From positions 1 through 64,000 of the IMG/VR virus record IMGVR_UViG_3300029812_000326: a DNA stretch of 64,000 nucleotides; one strand, 5' to 3'. The notes under the pieces are model-generated. The model was not told the origin of the DNA and ran no database searches. It saw only the letters and a list, made by a program, of their open reading frames with translations. The translations under genes and the position numbers were made by a program. Positions 54,801-62,720 of the stretch are shown one piece after another (within the stretch, counting starts at the first letter, position 1; each line of letters starts with the position of its first letter). This DNA is from a virus.

Positions 54801-54942
54801 TCATTATATGGATAAAATTACTCGAATAAGTGGAACGTTTAAACAACTGAGTGCAAGCCTAATTGGATTAAGAGATAAGCCAGAAGGTACACAAATGGCA
54901 TTACCAATTCTTGGATATAAAAACGAAAATTTAATTTTTTAA
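48808..54942 (+). CDS. Giant baseplate hub-like protein with N-terminal M15 peptidase
   Basis: A 2044-aa protein. Residues 1-125 match the Peptidase M15 fold: ITSGRREAKYN, GGSPTSYHLTGHAADIAI (H72, D79) and GNYHLHIGI (H119, H121), a zinc D-Ala peptidase that cuts peptidoglycan cross-links. The middle contains β-rich hub-like sequence (EGCEIMIKMGYENDSNKLKV, then VFQGSIVSIQPGPELQF), as in tail hub/late control proteins. A hydrophobic Gly-rich segment (VLGGILIGGGGALLAGNLLG) lies near residue 1920. It is likely the central baseplate component that locally opens the cell wall during injection. It follows the giant ejected-type proteins and precedes the spike and wedge genes. Confidence 0.7.
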   Translation: MKVYNPIEWNIGVHGGYDNPDDARNIVQPLFDLLNYLNRWCQDQGMNHIIITSGRREAKYNASIGGSPTSYHLTGHAADIAIIGRYNRWEQTMIYNWLHTVFADQLAQVLYHGTGGNYHLHIGIRKGSEGMGPLLETESKSEGIIEEKKPGTNSCNIMNDNIMGYNETIATQIPLDIYKTSYELLQDVTEEEKIDPLIALAQKPGSFKFGACWLTVPPTSIAFTEQNNIVGIPTLRTKGNVYWRTGINSINMDLEFLFPGLIQINDELRHIIAQIKRCPFLPFENYYLHSLIFPELKSAKPQPDIPYEFTTEEKTQHEKQTGTQDRLQQQQWRLKNKKIMDIVKSGDEKSLKEFIEKGKKYGYFIQDAESQEDRRERTEQLEKLYEWMGKYRHIDVDDTSGLSYRDQQMVAAIRSISITSVPGFPKTLQMNCSCDIFNYFPYTSAFSFIENETKNEVPVFNISKSALFGKYYKGMLTRNNAQEFKDAFESTTKLEAIGSDERMDYLHLRYIYSKESKNRAILAQRAILEYIQAIKDFGESYEAAPAAELYQNLFIFLTHPNFGGWQNLFDAPGNVIDAIKELGKDAVIAGKSIIAVVKFYQDSFGEYLLGINANNEIYVIGNRKGREYFLPLKDAIKNPEYRTRLLFYIKDYSVKIRSLQYNQRDLKLGDQNSQIVGISASMETKLVPMNILAFTKPTFQHLGNSEWVVTLTVETSDPNLIRDFRMMTERLNQTALSQIAVLPEIRDYADLSAQIVEGPFFKLLGIENIIPGNFRYSTVEGKPGIFHIQIDFVQSDLELKTYEALQAPAYFPSDFIKSFIKLIPVLLLENISSKLEADWNNYHIIHKYKIGMQLLHQTLENYPKWSKFLFYLCKPIPKSLCSESIPVYKFILNDISSELIAKKQQKDLFKWDWKDILMYAGAYFTARLGAGPGPVGDVRAHSGAMAAKFTFTNLLNTTIFAAYKGAVGRQLKATLNEAINRENVPSELKIDSTENGRKLLELIRENQKYLHIRNSTYPDLELPIIADSPDFWFFREPLYNDNIREFADVIVSGHEDIVLKLAKLNSMNKQGKATTQLAKLDQIAKEAKIKEVLVSEELNKNLLSYLRDANEDLQFNIERSKDLKENAHLMMETKRNKSQEYSGRADESTLRSRLSRIKHDMEYYNDSLKIINLIELKNMDFQTTGDLLDIALVLAKNWGICTPRDAQLEKQMLQDAMNLDENKTLRLGRAFPTFKLYFIEKDKEEWLLFDDFYGYGAVKEIQIRKIRKSPIHTAVVTLSNITNVLQDIHAPKNENISKSETAEEQPNIDTMLLQEGCEIMIKMGYENDSNKLKVVFQGSIVSIQPGPELQFIAQGWGAELGQPIQDFSVGKWSTIRDFGDIATAILNKVSGLRHFGTTYNLAEMFDDLPNIQYRSDRRETYVGRLKNWSLQGLGLNPLLDHRDDNVWLPYHSPPSIWSLAHIIEGKGFAFDWRVYNKTAWDALDEVLKYMPGYIMKILPYNEDNLQSARCTLYIGPRDGYYMATDDSEVVNRTSEHDKYQERRNRWYMRVKGIKAPTKQELIIKLRNFNIDYDSNTSIIYKEFINQNIICQNDECSLMKASPFNPTVVQWSGQLYTMEILFGGNEICHKINKEHWKRQYFNVLNGSGMTRAIMIYDVYDKLHFKDFERVYGKASLFERATEGVERFTYGKDDNPKRLAGKRGWKRACKTHFIDSYHHIIENNMKASRENMYNKVHLIYPKGEPQMAANETQLKTGDLSEFEMLADDNIKPDMIRTHKLFFTNIDVDRTRNFIDSIGNVLKGLGQTIGLNDRGNFPDIPPYAIVANTILAEDLKDMYDGEIIILLDPNIDIHDVVYIYDDVNEIYGPVGVKEIYHYFSMAHGAYTVIVPDLMSYPSNLEQTVELGYASALYAALIKIVLGGILIGGGGALLAGNLLGPWTGVGVAGFSLAFTYKLASSIGSGGINKLMGREGSEFVPIWRKGAPFLAGMDGYRKDDLIVHYMDKITRISGTFKQLSASLIGLRDKPEGTQMALPILGYKNENLIF

Positions 54943-54952
54943 AGGAGAAATT

Positions 54953-55531
54953 TTGATCAAGTTCTTTTCGCACATAGAGGAATACGACGGAAAAACCAAT
55001 CAAATTAAAGTCAAAGATGATGGAGGCATTGTTTATGTGGTGCCTCTTGCATTTGATGGTAGTATGATAAGAATAGATAAATATACTCCTGTAATTGTCA
55101 TAATGTCAGATCAAGCAATGGGCGATATTGATTTCGATAGTGAACAAAGAATCAGAATTGACGCAGTTGCAATTCCAATTTATAATAAGGAAAGATTGAA
55201 TCCAGATGAAGTTACTAATACTAGGAAACAAATTGGAAAAATAGCTAATAAGAAAATTGAATCTTATATAGAAACAGGAAATTCGGTTTGTATACATTCT
55301 GGCCATGCCGGAAAACAAACATTGACAGTTACTGGTAATCAAACTATAGTTGAAGATGCTAAATTTATGAATCCGGATTTTTCATATGGCGATTTTGCAT
55401 CTCCTGAAAATTTTCTATTAAGATTCCGTCCCGATTTTCCATATATATTACCTGAATTATTACCAAATGCAGATATATTTAAAAAAGCGGCGAAATTGGG
55501 CAAGGCATTGATTAAATTGATGAGGAATTAA
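54953..55531 (+). CDS. Putative baseplate spike / OB-fold protein
   Basis: A 192-aa protein from TTG 54953, chosen because AAAGGAG (54941-54947) is 5 nt upstream. The first 80 residues are β-rich (EEYDGKTNQIKVKDDGGIVY), as in OB-fold spike proteins. GHAGKQTLTVTGNQTIVEDA could be β-helix-like. The position between hub and gp25-like protein fits a spike or hub-associated role. Assigned mainly from context. Confidence 0.45.
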   Translation: MIKFFSHIEEYDGKTNQIKVKDDGGIVYVVPLAFDGSMIRIDKYTPVIVIMSDQAMGDIDFDSEQRIRIDAVAIPIYNKERLNPDEVTNTRKQIGKIANKKIESYIETGNSVCIHSGHAGKQTLTVTGNQTIVEDAKFMNPDFSYGDFASPENFLLRFRPDFPYILPELLPNADIFKKAAKLGKALIKLMRN

Positions 55532-55578
55532 AATGGCTAAAAAGATAAATCGATGGTCAATGAAATGGAGAATATTAC

Positions 55579-56052
55579 ATGAGCGAAACCGATTTAATGT
55601 TATCTTATGAAGGTGGAGGAATTATCACAGACGACGGAGATTTAAAGTTGGTGCAAGATTTAGATGCTTTATCAAGAGAAGTTAGCAGAATAGTGCGAAC
55701 AGTTAATCCTGCATGGAAAATATATTCTAATATTGGGGCTGGAATAGGAGAATTCGTTGGGGAACCAAATACTCGTGGAACGGCTTTAGAAATCACAAAA
55801 CGCCTGAATTATGTGTTAAATCAAAATCAAATAGCTTATCCCGGACGCCTATTTGCCCGAGTGGTCCCATCTGGAGATGAATCATTATTGATTTTTATTT
55901 TCTTAAAAGATAGTCGGGGGACGCGGCTTCTCGATAAGGAAGTGTTTAATTTTATAGATGGCATAGCCGGACATATTTATGATCCCGCTGAAGTTAAAGA
56001 AATTGTACCTAATATTCGACATTCAGAACCAACGAATCCATATCTTAGGTAA
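55579..56052 (+). CDS. Baseplate wedge protein, GPW/gp25-like
   Basis: A 157-aa protein with the layout of gp25/GPW wedge proteins: IITDDGDLKLVQDLDALSRE, then VNPAWKIYSNIGAGIGEFVG, ITKRLNYVLNQNQIAYPGRL, and a β-strand end. It would be part of the wedge that ties sheath contraction to the baseplate. It precedes the J-like wedge gene, the usual order. GGAG lies 8 nt before the ATG. Confidence 0.65.
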   Translation: MSETDLMLSYEGGGIITDDGDLKLVQDLDALSREVSRIVRTVNPAWKIYSNIGAGIGEFVGEPNTRGTALEITKRLNYVLNQNQIAYPGRLFARVVPSGDESLLIFIFLKDSRGTRLLDKEVFNFIDGIAGHIYDPAEVKEIVPNIRHSEPTNPYLR

Positions 56053-56056
56053 TATT

Positions 56057-56120
56057 GCGGAATTCAATAGCGAATGTCTAACCATTATGTGTGCATTGTA
56101 ATTGTTCGAAAAATAACAAA
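56057..56120 (+). pseudogene. HNH endonuclease 3'-end scar (NV*PLCVHCN)
   Basis: GCGGAATTCA followed by AATGTCTAACCATTATGTGTGC reads as GGIH..NV stop PLCVHCNCSKNN, matching the HNH gene at 62743 with a small deletion and Gln changed to TAA. The same TAA appears in the scar at 22991. Confidence 0.65.
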
Positions 56121-56144
56121 GTTTTATAGAAAGGAGTGATCACT

Positions 56145-57380
56145 TTGAGATTCTTAAGCAAAAGCAAAGACCAATTGATGCAAGAATCCAAAAATTATTT
56201 GATTGAAAATACCGAACTTAGAAATTTCAAACCGGGCAGTGTAATTCGATCAATTTTGGAAACTATAAATGGTCATATTGCGGAACAATATGAAATTATG
56301 ACAATGAATTTATTGCAAACATATGTAACGACTGCAGTTGGAGATGCACTTGATGAAATTGGAACTCTATTTGGATTAGTTAGAAATGAATCTCAACGGG
56401 CGATTGACACCTCTCATGCTAATTTTAGGTTTTATATTGATACATTGACTGGATACACCGCACAAACATTAGCTTCTGAACAATATATTGCAAATCAAAA
56501 TTCTGAGATTCCAGAAGTGTATGTTCATGAAAATAGTTTCACGATTCCAGCAGGAACTACAATATTTGCTGGTGATATTACTTACAAAACTACTGAAGAT
56601 GCGACGTTTTCCATGTCAACTACCGAAGTATATGTGCCCATTGTGGCGTCTGGATATGGACCATCTTTTAATATTCCGGCTTATCAATTGAAATCCTATA
56701 CATTGGGCGCCGAATTTTCCATAATTTCAAAATATTTTCATTGCGAAAATAGTCAAACTATAAGCTCTGGCAAATTCCAAGAAAGTGATGATGAACTTAG
56801 ATATAGGATAATTCATGCCCATGTGGATAGTGCTAAAGCCAATGAAATAAGTATACGTTTGGCAGCCTTATCTATTCCGGGTGTGATTGATATTGTCCTT
56901 CGAGAATATGCCGCTGGCATTGGAACATTTGCTGTTCATGTTATTGCGGAATCTCCTATTCCAAATGCTGGTTTGTTAAGCGCAGTCCAACAAGCAGTTG
57001 ATTCCACAAGAGCATTTGGAATTAAAGCTTTGGTTCAATATCCCGATTATAAAGGATTCGAAGGAACATTCAAATTGAGATTTATTCTTGAAACAACTGC
57101 GGATGAAAAAGTTTTAATTATGCAACAAGTTAAGATTGCCGCCGAATTATATATAAATAATTTGGGATTCGGCGGAGAATTTGTAGCTAACGAATTGATC
57201 CAAAGAATCATGGAAATCAATAATAAAATCAAAGATGTTTCTATTGTTACGTTTGGGGCTGGGAACTACAATCCCATAACTGGAATTAACGAAGATTACA
57301 ATCCGTTGATTTTTATGAACCAGCAAGTCGCGCAGGACGAAATGTGCATCGCTACCCCCGGAGGTATAGTAATTTGTTAA
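56145..57380 (+). CDS. Baseplate J-like wedge protein
   Basis: A 411-aa protein with TTG 56145 chosen, as AAGGAG (56131-56136) is 8 nt upstream and the in-frame GTG 56136 overlaps that site. Features include an N-terminal FKPGSVIRSILETINGHIAE helix, a β-rich centre (SFTIPAGTTIFAGDITYKTT), a SGKFQESDDELRYRI motif that is characteristic of J/gp47-type proteins, and a C-terminal α/β region. It joins adjacent wedges at the baseplate rim. Confidence 0.8.
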   Translation: MRFLSKSKDQLMQESKNYLIENTELRNFKPGSVIRSILETINGHIAEQYEIMTMNLLQTYVTTAVGDALDEIGTLFGLVRNESQRAIDTSHANFRFYIDTLTGYTAQTLASEQYIANQNSEIPEVYVHENSFTIPAGTTIFAGDITYKTTEDATFSMSTTEVYVPIVASGYGPSFNIPAYQLKSYTLGAEFSIISKYFHCENSQTISSGKFQESDDELRYRIIHAHVDSAKANEISIRLAALSIPGVIDIVLREYAAGIGTFAVHVIAESPIPNAGLLSAVQQAVDSTRAFGIKALVQYPDYKGFEGTFKLRFILETTADEKVLIMQQVKIAAELYINNLGFGGEFVANELIQRIMEINNKIKDVSIVTFGAGNYNPITGINEDYNPLIFMNQQVAQDEMCIATPGGIVIC

Positions 57381-57389
57381 AGTTCAAAA

Positions 57390-59189
57390 ATGTTTGAAAT
57401 TTATAAAATATTACTTGATAAACATCTCGAATATCCACGATGGATGGATGTGGCAAATAATCCTAGGGATCCAATCTATCAGGCTATAGATATACATAAA
57501 AATCTACCTCTTCATATGACATCGCAGGTGCAGCCGCTGCTTGATGTATTTCATTGGAACGAACTTGAATTCCATACTATTATTAATGAATCTGGGAATT
57601 TTTTTGGAGACGGATGGGAAATTAAAAATGTAATAGATTATTCCGATTATGAAACGGACATTCCTACGAGTTTAGAATATATATTGACATTTTCTGGAGA
57701 ATTTCCTCCTGGTATCTATGAAAATTTATATTCAATTTGTTATGTGGATGATCTATCTGGATTTTTTTATGTTGCGGGAACCAGTGGGATTTATTCTATG
57801 GACTTGACTGGTTCAATATATGAATCATACTATTATAATTCGCGCCCCGTTGAAACGAAATTGAATATATTAAATGGGATGGCAACGTTGGATTGTTCCC
57901 CAATATTTGGTTCTTTCCATTTGTATAATATTTATAATCTTGATGCATTTGATAATGCAATTGAAATAGATGAAGACCAATATATTTTATCGGGTAATTA
58001 TATTTATATTCCAAATATTAGCGGCGTTTATTTGGCTGAATATAATTGCTGTTTATATCAGCCTCCTATAAATTTAAAAACAAAGAAAAAACCATGGTGC
58101 CATTATTCAGATAGTGGATTCTTAATATTTGGAAATTCATATGAATATGATGGCACACATATACATCTTGAAGATTGTGACATAGAATCCAGCGCGGATC
58201 GAACATTTTCTATTACTCCATTTAATTGCAGACCTTGGAAGTCATTAGAAATCTGCTATGAATATATAAGGCAATATCACATATTCTGGGATTCCTCTTC
58301 GCAATTGACAATATATCCTGTTTCGGGGGAAAATTTTTATCCGAAGCCTTCGGCATTTTCTCAAACATTAGAAAGTGATATAAATGCGTATTATTATGAT
58401 GGAAAATTATATGGAGAATATGTTCCTGGAAGTTCGGCATATTATAAATTCGAAATCAGTGGCGATTATTCTGAAGAATTATTAGATATTTATCCCGTAA
58501 ATGCGGGAATTTTAGATATTTTTTATTGGACACATGCCGCGATTTGTTATCCAATATCCGGACATAGTGCTTTAGAATATTCTGAATCAGGAGATATAAA
58601 TGACTACGTAATGGCTGGAAATCATTATGTTCCATCTACAATTGTTGATTTTTATGGGGATTCCGAATTTAGAGAACAAATTCGATCTGCCCCCATTAGT
58701 CGATTTTCTGCGAAAAAATTCATATATTGCAAAGGTATGACTAAATATTTTGATAAAACATTTTTCTTAACTGATGAATTGGTAATATATGATGATCATG
58801 GGAATCGTTATTATATATTGACAAAAACGCCAGAAGTATATTATATAGTTGACGGAACTGGCAATATTTATAGTCGTTCATATATGCATTTAGAATATAA
58901 TCCAGAAATTAAAGTAGTTGGATTGACATCCGTTGGGGACTACTTAGTTATTGGTTTATATTATAAAAGATTTATATTGATTTATTATAATCCGAGGACT
59001 GGGAAAAAAATTGGTTACGAATTCCAATTTGAATTGAAAGATCCGAAAGATTTTACCATTGGATATGATCGATTATATATTTTAGACGACAATAAAATAC
59101 ACGAAATTAAATTGAGACATGATTATAGTATATATGTCAATAATATGACATATCTACGAGAAAATTATGACAGAATTTGGAAAATCTGA
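57390..59189 (+). CDS. Baseplate-attached tail surface protein, β-propeller-like
   Basis: A 599-aa protein. The N-terminus ILLDKHLEYPRWMDVANNPR, then DPIYQ, matches ILLEKYPNWM...DPIRR of the 60848 gene and is probably a shared baseplate-attachment element. The rest is a series of Tyr/Ile/Asp-rich strands (for example FTIGYDRLYILDDNKIHEIK), like propeller blades. It is likely exposed at the baseplate, where it could contact the host. No family name is claimed. Confidence 0.5.
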   Translation: MFEIYKILLDKHLEYPRWMDVANNPRDPIYQAIDIHKNLPLHMTSQVQPLLDVFHWNELEFHTIINESGNFFGDGWEIKNVIDYSDYETDIPTSLEYILTFSGEFPPGIYENLYSICYVDDLSGFFYVAGTSGIYSMDLTGSIYESYYYNSRPVETKLNILNGMATLDCSPIFGSFHLYNIYNLDAFDNAIEIDEDQYILSGNYIYIPNISGVYLAEYNCCLYQPPINLKTKKKPWCHYSDSGFLIFGNSYEYDGTHIHLEDCDIESSADRTFSITPFNCRPWKSLEICYEYIRQYHIFWDSSSQLTIYPVSGENFYPKPSAFSQTLESDINAYYYDGKLYGEYVPGSSAYYKFEISGDYSEELLDIYPVNAGILDIFYWTHAAICYPISGHSALEYSESGDINDYVMAGNHYVPSTIVDFYGDSEFREQIRSAPISRFSAKKFIYCKGMTKYFDKTFFLTDELVIYDDHGNRYYILTKTPEVYYIVDGTGNIYSRSYMHLEYNPEIKVVGLTSVGDYLVIGLYYKRFILIYYNPRTGKKIGYEFQFELKDPKDFTIGYDRLYILDDNKIHEIKLRHDYSIYVNNMTYLRENYDRIWKI

Positions 59190-59192
59190 ATT

Positions 59193-59615
59193 ATGAGCGA
59201 ATCCGTTAAAAATTTCAACTGGTATTACAACAACAATAATGGTGACTATGAATTGTCTTGGGAGCATATGTCTGAAGCCGGCGCATTATTTATTGGCATA
59301 TCTGATATTCGGTTTTTGGATTTTGGGGATTGTGACAATATTGGGAATGCAATTTCCCATACATTTGGTGGCAATTTGAATGCATACTATGTTGCAATTT
59401 ATAAACCAACTGCCGATGTGGCAACGAAAATTAAAATTTATCCTCCTGGATTGTTGATGCGCGGTTATCAAGATGCTACTATAGGGAAAGATAATATCTT
59501 ATATATTGCAGATGGGATGGATTTATTAAAAATACAATTGTTTTTCGATTTTTGTAAAATTGTTGGTGGAAAGATATATACAAAAGAATTATATAATCGT
59601 CTGAGGATATTCTAA
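59193..59615 (+). CDS. Small tail surface protein, paralogue of 57390 C-terminus
   Basis: A 140-aa protein. Its end (DATIGKDNILYIADGMDLLK, then YTKELYNRLRIF) parallels the end of the previous protein (DFTIGYDRLYILDDNKI...YLRENYDRIWKI). It therefore looks like a small copy of the last propeller-type blades. It starts 3 nt after the previous stop. An HNH endonuclease gene follows directly. Confidence 0.5.
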   Translation: MSESVKNFNWYYNNNNGDYELSWEHMSEAGALFIGISDIRFLDFGDCDNIGNAISHTFGGNLNAYYVAIYKPTADVATKIKIYPPGLLMRGYQDATIGKDNILYIADGMDLLKIQLFFDFCKIVGGKIYTKELYNRLRIF

Positions 59616-59622
59616 TTTTATT

Positions 59623-60369
59623 ATGAAGATGAAAAAATGGTCTCAAAAGTATGGTGATTGTTGTATTGAATGTGGAACTACAGAAATTCCCCATAAAGGG
59701 CATGGATTGTGTAAAAAATACTGGGAAAAAAATTATCACAAAAAATATGATATTGAACATAAAGATGCTCTGCAAAAATATAGACACAATTATTATAAAC
59801 GAAACAGAAATAAAATTCTTATACGAAATAAACTTCGAGAAGCAAAAAATAAAGCTGCGCTTAAAATATATAACAAGATATATAAAAAAAAGTATTATCA
59901 AAATAATAAAACTAAATGTGAAAAATATCGTCGAAAATATTATCAGGAACATAAAAGAAAAATCATAGAAAATACTTTGCAGTATTATAATGATAACAAG
60001 AATCAAATGGATATAAAAAGAAAAAAATACCGACAATCATTAAATGGCAAAAGTATTTGTAAAATAACCAAACGAAAGTATAGGGCCCGGAAAAAGGGTG
60101 TTGATTTTTGGACCAAAGAGATGACTATTCGTTGGTGGTGGATGTTGGACGCAACTGAGGGATATTGTCCAATGTGTGGGAATCCATTTGATAATGGGGA
60201 ACATAAATTTACAATGGATCATATATTACCATTGAATTTAGTAGATAAATTAGGAAAAACTGAAGCAATTAAATTAGGCGCAATTCATCACATAGATAAT
60301 GTTCAAGTATTATGCATGAAATGCAATAGCAAAAAACATACGAAAATTCCAATATCAAAAAAGCAATGA
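59623..60369 (+). CDS. HNH homing endonuclease with Lys-rich linker
   Basis: A 248-aa protein. The N-terminus (MKMKKWSQKYGDCCIECG) has a CxxC zinc knuckle. A 130-residue Lys/Tyr-rich DNA-binding linker follows. The C-terminal HNH domain has CPMCGNPF, FTMDHILPLN, and HHIDNVQVLCMKCNSKK. It is the longest and best-preserved member of the family represented by 62743 and by the remnants at 12887, 22991, 28213 and 56057. No ribosome site or TTGAACTATAAC box precedes it. Its stop overlaps the next start. Confidence 0.9.
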   Translation: MKMKKWSQKYGDCCIECGTTEIPHKGHGLCKKYWEKNYHKKYDIEHKDALQKYRHNYYKRNRNKILIRNKLREAKNKAALKIYNKIYKKKYYQNNKTKCEKYRRKYYQEHKRKIIENTLQYYNDNKNQMDIKRKKYRQSLNGKSICKITKRKYRARKKGVDFWTKEMTIRWWWMLDATEGYCPMCGNPFDNGEHKFTMDHILPLNLVDKLGKTEAIKLGAIHHIDNVQVLCMKCNSKKHTKIPISKKQ

Positions 60370-60848
60370 TGAATTTTTATCATCCAAGCACTGGAAATCC
60401 CATATTTGTTTCCGGAATTGTATTCAGTGGCATAGAAGGAATAGATTGTCAAATACCAATTGATGAATTCCAATCAAGGACTTATGATGGGATGGGATCA
60501 GAATTAAATAATACGAAATATATAAATAAATATTTTGCCGAATCCAATAGATCAGTAAATAGGAAGCTATCTGAATTTGAAACAGAATATACAACGATTA
60601 AAATTACTGGCTTAGATGGCGACGAATATATTACTGCTTATGGGGAAACTCAGATAGAGCCGCCTGGTGGAAGCGGTAATGCATTGATATATGCATTTTG
60701 CCCAGGATATGAAGAATGGTACGAATTGGATAACTGTGCTGGAAAATCTATGAAATTAGATGTTGATGCCGGAATAACTTATATAGGCTTATCTGTAAAA
60801 TTAATAAAAGCCACGGATGGTCCTATAATTAATTTTTTGATTTATTAA
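60366..60848 (+). CDS. Tail surface protein, unknown (160 aa)
   Basis: A 160-aa β-rich acidic protein between two tail-surface genes, starting in ATGATGA overlap with the endonuclease and ending in TAATG with the next gene. KITGLDGDEYITAYGETQIE and the Gly/Asp-rich sequence suggest a β-sandwich. A small fibre or baseplate decoration role is inferred from position. Confidence 0.5.
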   Translation: MMNFYHPSTGNPIFVSGIVFSGIEGIDCQIPIDEFQSRTYDGMGSELNNTKYINKYFAESNRSVNRKLSEFETEYTTIKITGLDGDEYITAYGETQIEPPGGSGNALIYAFCPGYEEWYELDNCAGKSMKLDVDAGITYIGLSVKLIKATDGPIINFLIY

Positions 60849-61675
60849 TGAATACGACTCTCAATATATTGCTTGAAAAATATCCCAATTGGATGAGATT
60901 GCGAAAAGTGGGAGATCCCATTCGAAGAATTTTCGAGTCTCTAGGAATTCAATTGCTTAACCTTGAAAGAGGGAATAGGCGGTCGTATTATAGCAGTTTT
61001 TTAGTCACAAGCGACGTAGATGCGGATTCCAACTATAATATGTATTATGTTCTTTCGGGAGATATTAATGAATTGAATACAATTTCTGGCTATTGTGATA
61101 CCATGGACGCTACTGGTGAAATAAATCTTATAAAATTAAATGAAGACGAAACTGAAAATTATTATCCAACTCGCGGATTCGCAATAGAAAAGATTTCACT
61201 GCCAGCATCCGGATATGTCACTGGACTTTGCTATCTGGACGAAATTGTATCGGGCGAGTTATTAATTAGCTATGACCAATGCTATTCGATATATTCTTTG
61301 GATGAAAATTATAATTCTTCAAATGGTATTTCGTATTGTTTAGCCACGGCTGATTTTTACTTAGAATTTGAACCACTTTCTGGAGATTTATATAGGGCTG
61401 ATTTATTTCATAAACCATTAACTTATGAATTCAAGGATATATATGACGAAGATGTTCCAATTAGTGGTATTTTCGTAGAAGATCAATATGCATTTGCTTT
61501 TGAAAATAATTTACAAAATTTTGGTAGAATTTTAGCTCACATGACATATGAATTATGCGCATGTCCTTATCGAATTAAAACTGATATGTATCGGTGGCAG
61601 TATTTTTATGAATCAGAAATGCCAGATATATTGTTGGCTAATTATGTAGTGCTTTCGGGATCGGAATTATGCTAA
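60848..61675 (+). CDS. Tail surface protein with baseplate-attachment motif
   Basis: A 275-aa protein. The N-terminal NILLEKYPNWMRLRKVGDPI is related to the start of the 57390 protein. The rest is β-rich with Tyr and Ser. Two proteins with this N-terminus point to a family of alternative or stacked appendages fixed at the same baseplate site. Confidence 0.5.
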   Translation: MNTTLNILLEKYPNWMRLRKVGDPIRRIFESLGIQLLNLERGNRRSYYSSFLVTSDVDADSNYNMYYVLSGDINELNTISGYCDTMDATGEINLIKLNEDETENYYPTRGFAIEKISLPASGYVTGLCYLDEIVSGELLISYDQCYSIYSLDENYNSSNGISYCLATADFYLEFEPLSGDLYRADLFHKPLTYEFKDIYDEDVPISGIFVEDQYAFAFENNLQNFGRILAHMTYELCACPYRIKTDMYRWQYFYESEMPDILLANYVVLSGSELC

Positions 61676-61719
61676 GAATATACGCTTCAAATAAATTAAA
61701 TAAAAAAATGAGATAAATT

Positions 61720-62691
61720 ATGTTAGAAAGCGGCGTGTATTTAACGTGGAATAGGATATCATTTGAATTTTCAAATACCATTTCGGGGGATTACGTTTAT
61801 TTGAAATGTGATCCATATGATGTCTTGCCGGGAGAAGTTACAAAAGTGGAATTTGATTATCAAACATTCCACTGTGAGCAACATATTGGCGATGAGGTTC
61901 ATATTTTTGCTGATAATCTTCTCGAAGATTCCGTAAGATGTTTTATTCCAAATCCAAATGACAATAATCCGATTTTTTATCAACCCAGCCTTAATTTTGT
62001 ATATGATTCTGATGTTTCCGGATCGATTCCACTATATCCAATTGAATTTTCTGGGAATTATTATCCAGATGATATGTATTTATATTTGCCATGTGCTGAT
62101 ACATATTACATTACATATTATACCCAAGATTCCAAAACGTATTATCCCAGAGGGAAGCCGTCACATAAAATGTGGCCGGATGTTGATTATACTTGGAATG
62201 CAGATTATGAACTAAGGAATGGAATTGTATGTCCATCAACGGTTTTGACTTTATGTGATCCAGACAAACATATAAATCGGGCGCTCACTTCAAGTCCGCA
62301 AAGTGCATTTACGGTCTATCAGCAAATTTATTTCTGCGGATCCGCATTTGATATTAGAAATAGTAAATTCTTATTTATTAATCATAAAGGCTTTTTGGCA
62401 AGCGAGAGCGGAGAAAAATGGTACGTCAGGTATCCGGAAGAAAGGACAAAAACGGCTATTTTGAATCCTCAATCCAAACAAACAATAAATGGAAACGCCG
62501 CGGAGCTTAAAGAATTGCAGTGCTTTGAACCAAATTGGGATATCACTTTCCGGAGCATGGTTAATTATCAAAATTATATTTTATTGATTGGCGATTACGA
62601 TGGAAAATTATTTTTATTCATATTGGACCCGGTCCGGCTCCCGAAAATTATTAAGCACATAGAAATCAACAACTTAGATGATGTTATATAA
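61720..62691 (+). CDS. Tail surface protein, β-rich, unknown (323 aa)
   Basis: A 323-aa Tyr/Pro/Asp-rich β-protein ending in strands similar in style to the 57390 protein (NYQNYILLIGDYDGKLFLFI). No attachment motif of the ILLEKYPNWM type is present. It could be a separated C-terminal continuation of the 60848 protein. It has no ribosome site. It is followed by a TTGAACTATAAC box and an HNH gene. Confidence 0.5.
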   Translation: MLESGVYLTWNRISFEFSNTISGDYVYLKCDPYDVLPGEVTKVEFDYQTFHCEQHIGDEVHIFADNLLEDSVRCFIPNPNDNNPIFYQPSLNFVYDSDVSGSIPLYPIEFSGNYYPDDMYLYLPCADTYYITYYTQDSKTYYPRGKPSHKMWPDVDYTWNADYELRNGIVCPSTVLTLCDPDKHINRALTSSPQSAFTVYQQIYFCGSAFDIRNSKFLFINHKGFLASESGEKWYVRYPEERTKTAILNPQSKQTINGNAAELKELQCFEPNWDITFRSMVNYQNYILLIGDYDGKLFLFILDPVRLPKIIKHIEINNLDDVI

Positions 62692-62720
62692 AACGAAATT
62701 TGGTTGGGGAAAATTGGGAT

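Noticed and set aside
55533-55610. A 25-codon ORF between the spike-like and gp25-like genes
   Set aside because: It overlaps the start of the gp25-like gene, has no ribosome site and no recognisable sequence beyond a faint KKINRWSMKW likeness to HNH N-termini.
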